In this document: positions 8,266-17,186 of the stretch, in pieces | How the letters are laid out: each line of letters begins with the position of its first letter | Position numbering within the stretch: position 1 is the stretch's first letter | Assembly (NCBI GenBank): GCA_026129545.1 | Contig: JAHCHX010000001.1 | Location: 3,161,501 to 3,225,500 of the forward strand | Reading direction: 5' to 3' | Source: Saprospiraceae bacterium | Lineage (GTDB): Bacteria; Bacteroidota; Bacteroidia; Chitinophagales; Saprospiraceae | DNA: 64,000 nucleotides | Program-made: the position numbers and the translations under genes | The notes under the pieces: generated by a model | Seen by the model: only the letters and a program-made list of their open reading frames with translations | Database searches by the model: none | What the model was told of the DNA's origin: nothing

Positions 8266-11200
8266 TCAATACTGTATTTCCATTTCCCGCCACTCTTTTT
8301 CGGTGAGTTCCACATCCGCCGGTTTGATGCGGAGAATCAACCCTTTCAAATCTTCCCAACGCAGGCCGTTGCGGTGCATATCTCGAAAATCTTTCTGGAG
8401 CAGCTCCCAATGGTCATAGTCGTAGCTGTTTTTTTTCAAAAACTCTTGGTATATCGAAATGGCCTGCGTTCTATCGCCGGGGTGGTTGCGCAAGGATAGG
8501 GCGTGCGCCACATTCGTCTTCAACCAACTTCGATATGGGTAGGACGGGTATTCTTTCTCGGCGTATTCTTCGGCTTGACGGGCACATTCAAGGGATTTTT
8601 CGAAGGCTTCGGGGTTCTGATTGCTTTGATACAAAAAATAATAGGAACGCGAAAGCAACGCATTGAGTTTGTTGGTTTTCCACTGATAAGCAGCATCTTG
8701 ACCGTCTGCGAGAAGCTCCAATGCGGCAAGGCTTTTTTCGTTCCAAAGAAGTGTTTTGTCCCAACGATGATTCGCAAAATGATACGCGACCTGATTTTCG
8801 GCCAGCCAATAATCGGCGGCGGCCTTCGACATTTCTGGGTACTGTTTCAAAATCGTGTCGCGCAATTGTGTTGCGAACGCTTCTAAGCGAATGCGCTTCG
8901 ACATTCGCCCTGCCATGCGGCTAATATCGAACAGCGCCTGTCCCAATTGTGCTTCGTTGTAAATGCCTTTATATTTTTCGAGCGCCTCGGTGGGGTTGTT
9001 TTCCAGCAGTGCCACATGGCCGAGGTAGAGCGAGTTGAGGCCATAGGTCATCGCATCAAACGCTTGCTCGAAGTATGTTTTTGCGGCTGTTGCGTTGCTA
9101 TCCAACAGATGCACCATGCCCAGTTGTGTCAGTAGGGGGGCCTGATAGTCATTGCGATAAGGAAGTACAGAGTCGGCTGGCGCATTCTGGATGAGTCGTT
9201 GCGCCGCCTCAAGACCCAGTTGGTATTGGCGCCCTGCGTCCGATATGCGGTCTGTGGCATAAAGGCGGTTGCCCAACAGCAAGCGATTCGTCAGGAGCGC
9301 CTTTAGCCGCTGAGGTTCGTGCTGCCTGAACGTCCCGAACGTGTCAAGCAAGCCGATGGCCTGCTGATAAAGCCGCTCCGAATATTCGTTTCCTTGTTCA
9401 AATATGCCCCAATCTGTGTATGCCTTTGCCAGGGATAGGGTTGTTTTTTCCAATTCTCCGCGCCAGCGCGCGGCGTTTTGTCGGTTAAGTGCTGTAGCGT
9501 CATCCAACGCAGACTCCAGCAACTGTGCCTTTTTTGAGTGGTTGAGAAGGCGCGAGGCCGTGTAATGTTGTTGGAAAATATGCCACCGCAAACGGGTTTC
9601 GTTATCAAGCGACACCGTGTTGGCTCTGCCGACACGAGGGCAGAGGTTCTCGATTTTTAGTATGCCGGCATAAAGGCCACAAATGCAGTCTCGTTGCTCG
9701 GGGCTGAGCAAATCGTACTCAGCTAGCTGGCGAAACTGCTGCTCAAGGCTGTCCATGGCTTGATATGGCTCGGCACCCGACGCCTCATACACGAGCATTG
9801 TCCAGTCGGCATATTGACGAGCGGCGGCGCTGATGTCATTGCGAAGCAGGGCGGTGTGGGCGCTCATTTTGGTGGCTGCGAGCGGCTTGTCGAACAAGCG
9901 ATTGAAGTCGTTCAGCACACGCTGGGCTTCTGCGTTCTTTTCACGCAGCAACAGTTTCCAGTTGTAGTCCTCGTATATTTCGGACATCACGGGCCGTAGC
10001 GCCCGCTGCGCCGCGGGGTCGTCGAGTTTTGCAAAAAGGCTGGCGGCACTTTCAAAATAGGTTTTCACGCGGTCTATGTTGTTGCTGCTAAGTGCCTGTA
10101 GGCGATAGTATTCAAAGAAGGAACGAATGAGTGGCAAGTCTCCCGATTCTGCCAGACGTTGGAAATTACCTGAATAATCTAGGGCTTTTTCCAATTCGTA
10201 TTCTCGAATTTGTTCGGAAGTGAACGCCGCCATCCGACGGTTTTTATTTTGAGCAGCAGCGCGAATCAAGTCGGGTGCAATGTCGCGGCTCAGTATTTGA
10301 CCTTGTAGTGTTTTCAGGCGCAATCGGCTGCCATCGGCGGAGAAGCTCAGTTCGTCGATCCAATCATCAGCCACTTTCAAACGAAAACGGGCCTCGTAGG
10401 TGTTCAAATCCCAGACGACCACAGTGCCATCCTCATAGCCCGCCGCGAGCGCCGTACCGTCGGGATAGAATGCCAGGGAACTAACGATATGCTCACCCAA
10501 AGGTCGAATGCGGGCGCTTTCATCAAGCAAATTGTCGAGATGAAAAATCCGGATATCCTTGCCCGACGAAAAAGCCATCAATTTCCCGCTTCTTGCCACA
10601 TCCGACCAGCCAATTTTGTAGCCATGCAACCGCACCGAACGCGGCTTGTTGGAGCTTGCGGATGGATTCCAAATTTTAGCAATAGTCTGACTTTCTGTAT
10701 AAAAACTGGAATTGGCACTTTGTATGACTAACAACTCCCGGCTTTCAGGCAAAAAGTGCATCTGCAACACCTCTCCATTAAAAGGCTGGCTCGACAACAC
10801 AGCGCCACTTGCCAACGACCGCACTATCACGGTATCTGGGTTGACTGAATAGGCAACATGGCGGCCCGCATCGTCAAAAGCTACTGGCAGGAAGGAGCTC
10901 ATGTCTGACTCCACCGGCCACTTCCATCGCTGACCAGTTTTTACGTTTTTCAAATGAATTGATTCGGCATCCACGCGCCATGCCACCCAGTCATTTCCCA
11001 TCGCATCCATCAATACCTCCTCGCCATCAATAGGTTCGGTGTAGAAGGGTTTGCTCGGTTGCTCGGTATTGAACACTTGTAACACGCCTCCTCGGTGACA
11101 GGCGAATTGGTCGCCACCGGGACTAAAAACGACACGCCAAACATCTGGCAAGGAGGCAGCCACGTTCCCTTGCCAGTCGTGCAGCGCCCATATTTTCAAA

Positions 11201-12660
11201 GTACCCGTATCGGTCGCGGCTGCTAACCAACGGCTGTCAGGCGATATGGCGCCACTCAACGGACGGAATTCCTCTCCGGGCTGTACATAGCACCCATAGT
11301 GAATAGCGCTACTATCCGATGCCACTCCTAGCGATTCGTAGCGTGTGTATGCAAACCATTCGCCATCAGGCTTTATGGCCAACGTCGTGCCAGCGATATT
11401 TCCCAGATGGGCGGCCTCGCCCAACGCTTCTTTTGTGTCGGGCAAATGGTAATAGTGCAGGCTATCTGCAGACACAACCAGCGCCGTCCGTCGCTTCGGA
11501 AACAGTTCCGCATAGTACGCATAATAGTGGGGGCCGTTGTTCCAGCTCATCTTGCTGACCAATTTCCACTGGCGCTCTTTTCCCATGGATAGCTCCATCA
11601 CCACTATGCTATCTCGCCCAGCCAGCCAAAGTTGCCTGCCGTGAGCAGCCATGCCTATCACTTCAAATGGTTCGGCAAAAAGCATACGAGGCTCCGGTCT
11701 TTTTTCTCCTCTATCCCCTTTGGTTTGCACATTCTTGAAGTTGCGCTGCACCATGTCGGCAGCGCTCAACTCGATGGAAAAAACCTTTCCTTGCTGGTTG
11801 TCGCTAAAGAAAAGCTCATCGCCCGACGGGCTAAAGCAATAGCGGGTGATGCCGGGAATTTGCACCTTGAATGTATCCCTAACGCCGCGCCAAAACAGCA
11901 ACGTATTGGCGGAGAAGAACAGCAAGGTGCGCTCGTCGGGCGAAATATCAAAGTAGGGCAACCCCTTTTCTATTTGAATTGGCTTTTTGGGTTCCCATGT
12001 TTTTGATTCCCAAGAAAAAAGAGTGCTCGTGGTCGGGGAGTACGCATAGAGCCAACCGCTTGCCCCGAATCTCGACTGCACACCGCCACCCATATCATAG
12101 TCCAATTGATAGCAGAAAGGCACCCGGAGGGCACTCGACTCCTGACCAGATTGCTGTGGCGGCACATAATACCAAGCGTCCAGCAGGGCTTGCAGACATT
12201 CAGGATTCGGGCCGGGTGCGACGTAGCGTTCGGCAAAATCGGCTAAACGGTAAGCCGTCGAACGATCGTAGTTCTTGAGCAGGGCTTGCGCGTCGTAAGC
12301 TAAATTGGCGGCTGTGGCGTGAAGAAATTGGCGACGAGCCGCCTGCTCGCTCCTCCGCAACTCCAAGTCGGCAGAATCGCGACAAGCCTGAATGCGCTTG
12401 TTCATTTCCGAACGCGCGTTCTGATTGGCATCCGTGCAGCTCTTTGCCGCCCGGTAGAGCAGCATCGCCTCGTCCCAGCACCTGCAACCAAAAAAACGGT
12501 CGGCCTCGGCTCGTGTGATTGCAAAGCAGGAATCATTTTTTTCCAATATAAAATCTCTTCGCGCACGGCACTTGCAGCGTTTTTCGGTTGAAGGGTTTTC
12601 TTGCTGTGCCTCCGAAAAAAATGGAATGGACAGACTGAGGAGCAAAATGAGATAGCGCAT
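8266..12660 (-). CDS. giant exported protein with WD40-like propellers and helical TPR-like repeats
   Basis: A 1464-residue protein. The start is the ATG at 12660, which gives a Sec signal (MRYLILLLSLSIPFFSEAQQ); the open frame runs 59 codons further upstream but without a signal-like sequence and across the mtaB leader. The mature protein has a cysteine-rich N-terminal segment (KCRCRARR-type cluster, FGCRCWDEAMLLYRAAKSC) with helical repeat character, then about 550 residues of WD40-like blades (for example FSPSGDELFFS, SPDSRWLAAATDTGTLKIW, FYPDGTALAAGYEDGTVVVW), then about 600 residues of TPR-like helical repeats to the C-terminus. Propeller plus TPR suggests a protein-interaction scaffold in the periplasm or at the cell surface. 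No enzymatic motif was found and no T9SS domain ends it. Function unknown. Confidence 0.8.
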   Translation of the reverse strand: MRYLILLLSLSIPFFSEAQQENPSTEKRCKCRARRDFILEKNDSCFAITRAEADRFFGCRCWDEAMLLYRAAKSCTDANQNARSEMNKRIQACRDSADLELRRSEQAARRQFLHATAANLAYDAQALLKNYDRSTAYRLADFAERYVAPGPNPECLQALLDAWYYVPPQQSGQESSALRVPFCYQLDYDMGGGVQSRFGASGWLYAYSPTTSTLFSWESKTWEPKKPIQIEKGLPYFDISPDERTLLFFSANTLLFWRGVRDTFKVQIPGITRYCFSPSGDELFFSDNQQGKVFSIELSAADMVQRNFKNVQTKGDRGEKRPEPRMLFAEPFEVIGMAAHGRQLWLAGRDSIVVMELSMGKERQWKLVSKMSWNNGPHYYAYYAELFPKRRTALVVSADSLHYYHLPDTKEALGEAAHLGNIAGTTLAIKPDGEWFAYTRYESLGVASDSSAIHYGCYVQPGEEFRPLSGAISPDSRWLAAATDTGTLKIWALHDWQGNVAASLPDVWRVVFSPGGDQFACHRGGVLQVFNTEQPSKPFYTEPIDGEEVLMDAMGNDWVAWRVDAESIHLKNVKTGQRWKWPVESDMSSFLPVAFDDAGRHVAYSVNPDTVIVRSLASGAVLSSQPFNGEVLQMHFLPESRELLVIQSANSSFYTESQTIAKIWNPSASSNKPRSVRLHGYKIGWSDVARSGKLMAFSSGKDIRIFHLDNLLDESARIRPLGEHIVSSLAFYPDGTALAAGYEDGTVVVWDLNTYEARFRLKVADDWIDELSFSADGSRLRLKTLQGQILSRDIAPDLIRAAAQNKNRRMAAFTSEQIREYELEKALDYSGNFQRLAESGDLPLIRSFFEYYRLQALSSNNIDRVKTYFESAASLFAKLDDPAAQRALRPVMSEIYEDYNWKLLLREKNAEAQRVLNDFNRLFDKPLAATKMSAHTALLRNDISAAARQYADWTMLVYEASGAEPYQAMDSLEQQFRQLAEYDLLSPEQRDCICGLYAGILKIENLCPRVGRANTVSLDNETRLRWHIFQQHYTASRLLNHSKKAQLLESALDDATALNRQNAARWRGELEKTTLSLAKAYTDWGIFEQGNEYSERLYQQAIGLLDTFGTFRQHEPQRLKALLTNRLLLGNRLYATDRISDAGRQYQLGLEAAQRLIQNAPADSVLPYRNDYQAPLLTQLGMVHLLDSNATAAKTYFEQAFDAMTYGLNSLYLGHVALLENNPTEALEKYKGIYNEAQLGQALFDISRMAGRMSKRIRLEAFATQLRDTILKQYPEMSKAAADYWLAENQVAYHFANHRWDKTLLWNEKSLAALELLADGQDAAYQWKTNKLNALLSRSYYFLYQSNQNPEAFEKSLECARQAEEYAEKEYPSYPYRSWLKTNVAHALSLRNHPGDRTQAISIYQEFLKKNSYDYDHWELLQKDFRDMHRNGLRWEDLKGLILRIKPADVELTEKEWREMEIQY

Positions 12661-12844
12661 GACAAGCAATGATTTTGGGAAAACAGGACAGTAGATACGA
12701 CTTACCCGATGCGAGTGACTCGAATACGAATAAACGCGCCAACCTTCAAAAACCATCCCCAAAAGTAGCAGACTTCTTGAAAAACAACGGTTTTGGACAA
12801 GTTCAAACATTGTGTAAATACCTGCTCGCAAAAGCAATTCGCCG

Positions 12845-12852
12845 TAATTTTG
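12845..12852 (+). promoter_or_regulatory. -7 element (TAATTTTG) for mtaB
   Basis: TAATTTTG fits TAnnTTTG and ends 41 bases before the ATG at 12894. It lies inside the longer open frame that begins at 12669, which supports the shorter start. Confidence 0.55.
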
Positions 12853-12893
12853 TGCCCCTTGTGTTGCTTGGGCTCATCCAATCCTTTTTTCAA

Positions 12894-14285
12894 ATGACAC
12901 CGCGCACCGTCGCCTTTCACACATTAGGCTGCAAACTAAACTACTCGGAGACTTCCGCTTTGGCCCGCCTCTTCGAGGACAATGGTTATTTGCCTGTCAA
13001 ATTTGATGACGGTGCCGACATCTATGTCTTGAACACCTGCTCCGTGACGGAGCAGGCCGACAAAGAGTGTAAAAAGCTCGTGCGGCAAGCCCTCCGGCAT
13101 CACCCTCACGCATTTGTGGTGGTGACGGGTTGCTATGCCCAACTCAAACCACAGGAAATCGCGAACATCCCCGGTGTGGACTTGGTGCTGGGCGCTGGTG
13201 AAAAATTCCGAATTCTGGACTATGTGGAAAACCTCGCCAAGGCACAAGGCAAAGGTATGATACACACGGGCGATGTGCGCGATATCAATACCTTTACCCC
13301 ATCCTTTTCCTTTGGCGACCGCACGCGCTCATTCTTAAAAGTGCAGGATGGCTGTGACTACAAGTGTACGTTTTGCACCATCCCGTTGGCACGCGGTGCC
13401 AGCCGTTCAGACACTATCGAAAATGTAATGGACAACGCCCGACAAATTGCCGTCAGCGGAGTGAAAGAACTCGTGCTGACAGGGGTCAACTTGGGCGACT
13501 TTGGCAATGGCACGGAAGTCATCGAGGGGCATCGCACAAAAAAAGAGGCCCTGTTTGTTGACCTCGTGAAAGAATTGGACACGCTGGACGAAGTAGCCCG
13601 CTTCCGCATATCAAGCATTGAGCCCAATCTGCTGACCAATGAAATCATTGATTTTGTGGCGAATAGCAAGCGTTTCATGCCGCACTTCCATGTCCCGCTT
13701 CAGTCGGGCAACGACAAGCAACTCCGAGAAATGCGCAGGCGTTACCGCCGTGAATTGTATGCCGAACGGGTAGCCAGCATCAAAAGAACCATGCCCCACG
13801 CATGCATTGGCTGCGACGTTATCGTCGGTTTTCCCGGCGAGACGGAAGATGACTTTTTGGAAACTTACCGCTTCATCCAGCAACTCGAAATTTCATATCT
13901 CCACGTTTTCACCTACTCCGAAAGAGCCAACACGCTGGCGGCCACGATGCCCGGCGCTGTGCCTATTGAAGAACGCCGCCGCCGCAACCATGTCCTGCGT
14001 GGGCTATCCGAAATGAAACGCCGCGCTTTTTACGCCGAGCATTTTGGCAGCGTGCGGCCAGTGCTGTTCGAGCAGCACAAAAATCCCGCTCTATTGAGTG
14101 GGTTCACGGACAACTACATAAAAATAGAAATGCCATTCGAGGTCGGGCGAGTGAATACGATTGCTCCCGTGTCATTGGATAATTTGACCTCGACAGGAGA
14201 GGCTTGTGCCGCTCGTGCCGTGAGTTTTGAACAATTGGGAGCGGATGCCCGCTTGTCACAATTTTCGCAGGTCGTTCTCGACTAA
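12894..14285 (+). CDS. mtaB: tRNA (t6A37) methylthiotransferase MtaB
   Basis: A 463-residue radical SAM enzyme that adds methylthio to t6A37 of ANN-decoding tRNAs, giving ms2t6A and improving codon-anticodon pairing. The N-terminal UPF0004 domain carries the three cysteines of the auxiliary 4Fe-4S cluster (TLGCKLNYSE, LNTCSVT, VTGCYAQ); the radical SAM motif is CDYKCTFC; the C-terminus has a TRAM-like RNA-binding region. MtaB, rather than MiaB or RimO, is indicated by the opening VAFHTLGCKLNYSETSAL and overall length. The start ATG 12894 places the protein directly at its conserved first strand; 75 extra codons upstream are non-conserved. The 3' end overlaps the convergent folB gene by 30 bases. 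Confidence 0.95.
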   Translation: MTPRTVAFHTLGCKLNYSETSALARLFEDNGYLPVKFDDGADIYVLNTCSVTEQADKECKKLVRQALRHHPHAFVVVTGCYAQLKPQEIANIPGVDLVLGAGEKFRILDYVENLAKAQGKGMIHTGDVRDINTFTPSFSFGDRTRSFLKVQDGCDYKCTFCTIPLARGASRSDTIENVMDNARQIAVSGVKELVLTGVNLGDFGNGTEVIEGHRTKKEALFVDLVKELDTLDEVARFRISSIEPNLLTNEIIDFVANSKRFMPHFHVPLQSGNDKQLREMRRRYRRELYAERVASIKRTMPHACIGCDVIVGFPGETEDDFLETYRFIQQLEISYLHVFTYSERANTLAATMPGAVPIEERRRRNHVLRGLSEMKRRAFYAEHFGSVRPVLFEQHKNPALLSGFTDNYIKIEMPFEVGRVNTIAPVSLDNLTSTGEACAARAVSFEQLGADARLSQFSQVVLD

Positions 14286-14801
14286 TTCTCCCACATAAAA
14301 CTTCAGGCAATTGTCGCAAAGGCATTTTTTGTCAAACTGCCGCTCCAGCGTCTCTTTTGTGGCGGGGTGCAGGTGAGGAAAGCGCTTCCAGCAATCGTCC
14401 GAATCATAGTTGATGAATTTTTTCTTGCAGCGCGGGCAGTCTCTGATGAAATCGTGTTCTTCCTGCACCCACGATTCTGCCACCCGCCCGCCAAGCGGCG
14501 GGTTGAGTTTTCGGACCCGCACGCGCAATGCCTGCATTTCCAAAAATTGGAACTTCATCCGTTTCACGATGTTGGCCACTACCGTCTCGAGCAATTTTCG
14601 AGGCGTTTCCATTTCCATGCGGCATATCTGATAAATCGTCTCATAATTCATCGTTTTTTCCACATCGTCGTCCTTTGCTGCCTTTTCGCTATTGAAATTG
14701 ACAACGATATCCACCACATACTCACCGCCAAGCACTTGCTCGGCATCATGCACGCCGTGTCGGGCGTGAAACCTCATTCCTTCCAATGAAATTAATGCCA
14801 T
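14256..14801 (-). CDS. folB: dihydroneopterin aldolase fused to a cysteine-rich CWC-like domain
   Basis: The first ~115 residues are FolB, which cleaves 7,8-dihydroneopterin to 6-hydroxymethyl-dihydropterin in folate synthesis: FHARHGVHDAEQ (active-site Glu at 21), the tetramer strand VVDIVVNFN and RVRKLNPP with catalytic K98. Ordinary FolB ends there at about 120 residues. Here a further 60 residues carry CPRCKKKF (C122, C125), C137 (DDCWKRF) and KCLCDNCL (C160, C162, C165), resembling the free-standing cysteine-rich CWC family that is common in Bacteroidota, with the CxC of the family reduced to CW. It probably binds zinc. The frame is uninterrupted, so this is a real fusion in this sequence. 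It overlaps mtaB tail to tail by 30 bases. No other folate gene is adjacent. Confidence 0.88.
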   Translation of the reverse strand: MALISLEGMRFHARHGVHDAEQVLGGEYVVDIVVNFNSEKAAKDDDVEKTMNYETIYQICRMEMETPRKLLETVVANIVKRMKFQFLEMQALRVRVRKLNPPLGGRVAESWVQEEHDFIRDCPRCKKKFINYDSDDCWKRFPHLHPATKETLERQFDKKCLCDNCLKFYVGELVENDLRKL

Positions 14802-14973
14802 GATGTTAGTTTGTTGACGATTTTATACCTTGATTCTTTGGGATTTGTGGGACGAACATGATTGCTCTCCATGATTTTGAACAGATTGCTCCGGCAAATA
14901 TGCTCAGAACTTGACGGCGCGAGGTGTAAACCCACATATCATCGTAGCAAGATAAAAGTCACGATGCGCTTTG

Positions 14974-15330
14974 CTATTCGCCAAGCATTTCTTGGAGCAA
15001 GTCGGTTTGCTCGGCCATGAACGCACACCTTCCAGCCAAAGCAAGTTTCACGGAGTCAAGTTCGGAAGGAGCAAGCTTGCCAAATTGAGCGACGATGTTT
15101 GAGGAGCATAATTTCGCGCTGTCGTATTCCACCTGAATTTGTTGAAGCCGCTCCTGAAAGGTCGCCACGGCATTGGTATCTGCTGCAAGACTGGCGGCCT
15201 GCTCATTCGCGGCGGCCAATTTGCCAGTACACTCGCAGTATGCTTTTGCTATTTTGTCAAAACGGGACTCTGTTGGCTGATTGGCACAGCCCAACACTAA
15301 CAAAACAAGAAAAGGGACAAAAAGACGCAT
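14974..15330 (-). CDS. small cysteine-containing lipoprotein, unknown function
   Basis: 118 residues with a lipoprotein signal (LFVPFLVLLVLGC, lipid-attached Cys at 15). The mature part is helical and keeps three spaced cysteine sites (AYCECTGKL, KLCSSNIV, AGRCAFM) that could form disulfides in the periplasm. No family recognised. It lies 60 bases upstream, in transcription order, of no leftward gene but directly follows the MATE exporter on the same strand (gap 60 bases if read MATE first, since the MATE gene ends at 15391), so the two may be co-transcribed with the lipoprotein second. Confidence 0.6.
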   Translation of the reverse strand: MRLFVPFLVLLVLGCANQPTESRFDKIAKAYCECTGKLAAANEQAASLAADTNAVATFQERLQQIQVEYDSAKLCSSNIVAQFGKLAPSELDSVKLALAGRCAFMAEQTDLLQEMLGE

Positions 15331-15390
15331 GAAACCTTTTTTTCCACAAAGGACAAATAATTTTCCGAAAACTAAAAAACGGCTACTCGC

Positions 15391-16806
15391 TCACACCTTC
15401 ACAGCCTTCCATTTACCCCTTCTGAACACCCACATCGCCGCCAATGCCATGCCTGATTCGGCAATCACGATAGCCCAATAAACACCCACCTGCCCCCAGC
15501 TAAGCTGGAGCGCCAGCAGAGCCGCAAGGGGTGTTTCCACCAACCAAAAAAAGATAAAGTTCAGGATAGTGGGCGTGCGGGTGTCGCCCGCGCCGTTGAT
15601 GGCCTGAGAGAGAATCATGCCCCAACCATAGAACACATAGCCGCCGGCCAAAATACGGAGAGCCATGGAGCCTGCCGCCACGGCAGTAGGCTCTTGCGTG
15701 AACAATCGAATCAGCATCGGTGCGCTGATGAGGCAAATCGCGCCCACAATAGCCAAAAACACCATGTTGAAATATCCCGCTCGCCACGCCGATTTTTCGG
15801 CCCGTTCGGGTTGGCCTGCACCAAGATTCTGGCCGACTAATGTCGCCGCGGCGTTAGCCATGCCCCATGCGGGCAACAAGGCAAAAATCACGATTCGAAT
15901 AGCAATGGTGTAGCCTGCCGTCACCTCCTTGCTGATTTGCCCCAATATGTAAATCATAAAAATCCAACTAGCCGACGCAATGAGGTATTGGCCCGTGCTG
16001 CCCGCCGATATTTTGAGCAACCGCACGATGATTTCCAATTGAGGACGAAGGTGCTGCCATTTGATTTTGACGATTTTTCCTACTTCAAACAAATGCCAAA
16101 GTTGGTAAAGCACTCCTGTGGAGCGGCCAATCGTGGTGGCCACACCGGCACCCAACACGCCTAATTCGGGGAACGGCCCAATACCGAAGATGAATAATGG
16201 GTCAAGAATGATATTCACTCCATTGGCGAGCCACAAAGCCCGCATGGCAGTAGCGGCATCGCCTGCGCCACGAAAAATGCCGTTGAGCATCCAAAGCAAC
16301 AGAATGGGAAGATTGGCCGTCAGCATCAGGCGTGTAAACTGCGTGCCCACGTCCGCCACGCTCTGGTCGCGTGCCATGACACGCAAGATGTCTTCCGCGA
16401 AAATATATCCCGGCACCGCTATGAGCACCGACATGACCAAGGCAATCAAAATGACTTGTGCGCCCGCCTTCGCGGCTGCGTCCCTGTTGCCCTCACCGAT
16501 TCGCCTCGCCACCATCGCCGTAGCCGCAGCGCTCAGACCGATGGCGATGGAATAAATCAGCGTTAGCACCGACTCGGTAAGACCAACCGTGGCGACAGCA
16601 TCCACGCCAATTTTTGCCACAAAAAAAGCGTCAACCACCGCAAATAGCGACTCCATCGCCATTTCCAAAATCATCGGAATCGAAAGCATGACGATGGCGC
16701 GGTCAATGCTCCCCGATGTAAACTCCTGTTCCTCGCCATTGATGGCCTGTTTCAAGATACGGCCAATCCGCCGCGAGCGCGTTTCGAGTGTTTTTGTTTC
16801 AGACAT
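15391..16806 (-). CDS. MATE family multidrug/solute exporter
   Basis: A 471-residue integral membrane protein with about 12 helices in two homologous halves, the MATE pattern. After a short charged N-terminus the first helix begins IVMLSIPMILEMAMESLF with the usual early Glu/Asp (VVDAFFV); the second half starts near LLKISAGSTGQYLIASASW. The family exports drugs or metabolites by Na+ or H+ antiport; substrate is not predictable. The ATG at 16806 gives the standard N-terminus; the longer frame to 16911 would cross a -7 element at 16833-16840, so it is rejected. The small lipoprotein gene follows 60 bases downstream on the same strand. Confidence 0.92.
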   Translation of the reverse strand: MSETKTLETRSRRIGRILKQAINGEEQEFTSGSIDRAIVMLSIPMILEMAMESLFAVVDAFFVAKIGVDAVATVGLTESVLTLIYSIAIGLSAAATAMVARRIGEGNRDAAAKAGAQVILIALVMSVLIAVPGYIFAEDILRVMARDQSVADVGTQFTRLMLTANLPILLLWMLNGIFRGAGDAATAMRALWLANGVNIILDPLFIFGIGPFPELGVLGAGVATTIGRSTGVLYQLWHLFEVGKIVKIKWQHLRPQLEIIVRLLKISAGSTGQYLIASASWIFMIYILGQISKEVTAGYTIAIRIVIFALLPAWGMANAAATLVGQNLGAGQPERAEKSAWRAGYFNMVFLAIVGAICLISAPMLIRLFTQEPTAVAAGSMALRILAGGYVFYGWGMILSQAINGAGDTRTPTILNFIFFWLVETPLAALLALQLSWGQVGVYWAIVIAESGMALAAMWVFRRGKWKAVKV

Positions 16807-16832
16807 AACATTGTAGGGAGCAAAATGCCGCA

Positions 16833-16840
16833 CAAAGGTA
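16833..16840 (-). promoter_or_regulatory. -7 element (TACCTTTG on minus strand) for the MATE gene
   Basis: Minus-strand TACCTTTG 26 bases before the ATG at 16806. It sits in the 380-base divergent region between the MATE gene and the FKBP gene, which otherwise contains the FKBP promoter and no convincing gene. Confidence 0.6.
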
Positions 16841-17122
16841 GGGCTTACACAACAAAATGTTTTGAGAAAGTTTAAAACCAGTGAGACAAAACCAGGATTA
16901 GCCCTGCTCATCGGTGATTCAAAGTGAACTACCTACGTTTGGGGAACTGACACTAAGACTCAACGGTACATCCACCATAGTATTCAGAAAGGCGGAAAAG
17001 ACCAGAAGTTCGGCAGAAACGACCATAAAGCAAGCATAGTTCCTTCGTGACATCGTTCCCTTGAAAAATGACCGCGAACGCAGCCAAGATGTTGCTGCAA
17101 AATCAAGAATTTTGAAAAACCC

Positions 17123-17130
17123 TAACTTTG
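17123..17130 (+). promoter_or_regulatory. -7 element (TAACTTTG) for the FKBP gene
   Basis: TAACTTTG, 56 bases before the ATG at 17187. It lies within the longer open frame starting at 17061, which favours the shorter, signal-peptide-bearing start. Confidence 0.55.
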
Positions 17131-17186
17131 TGCCACTCAACCAATCCATTTTTATTTCCCATATTTTTAGCAAAAAACGCTCACTC

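Noticed and set aside
12661..12837. N-terminal 59-codon extension of the WD40/TPR protein
   Set aside because: The Sec signal starts at ATG 12660; the extension overlaps the mtaB leader.
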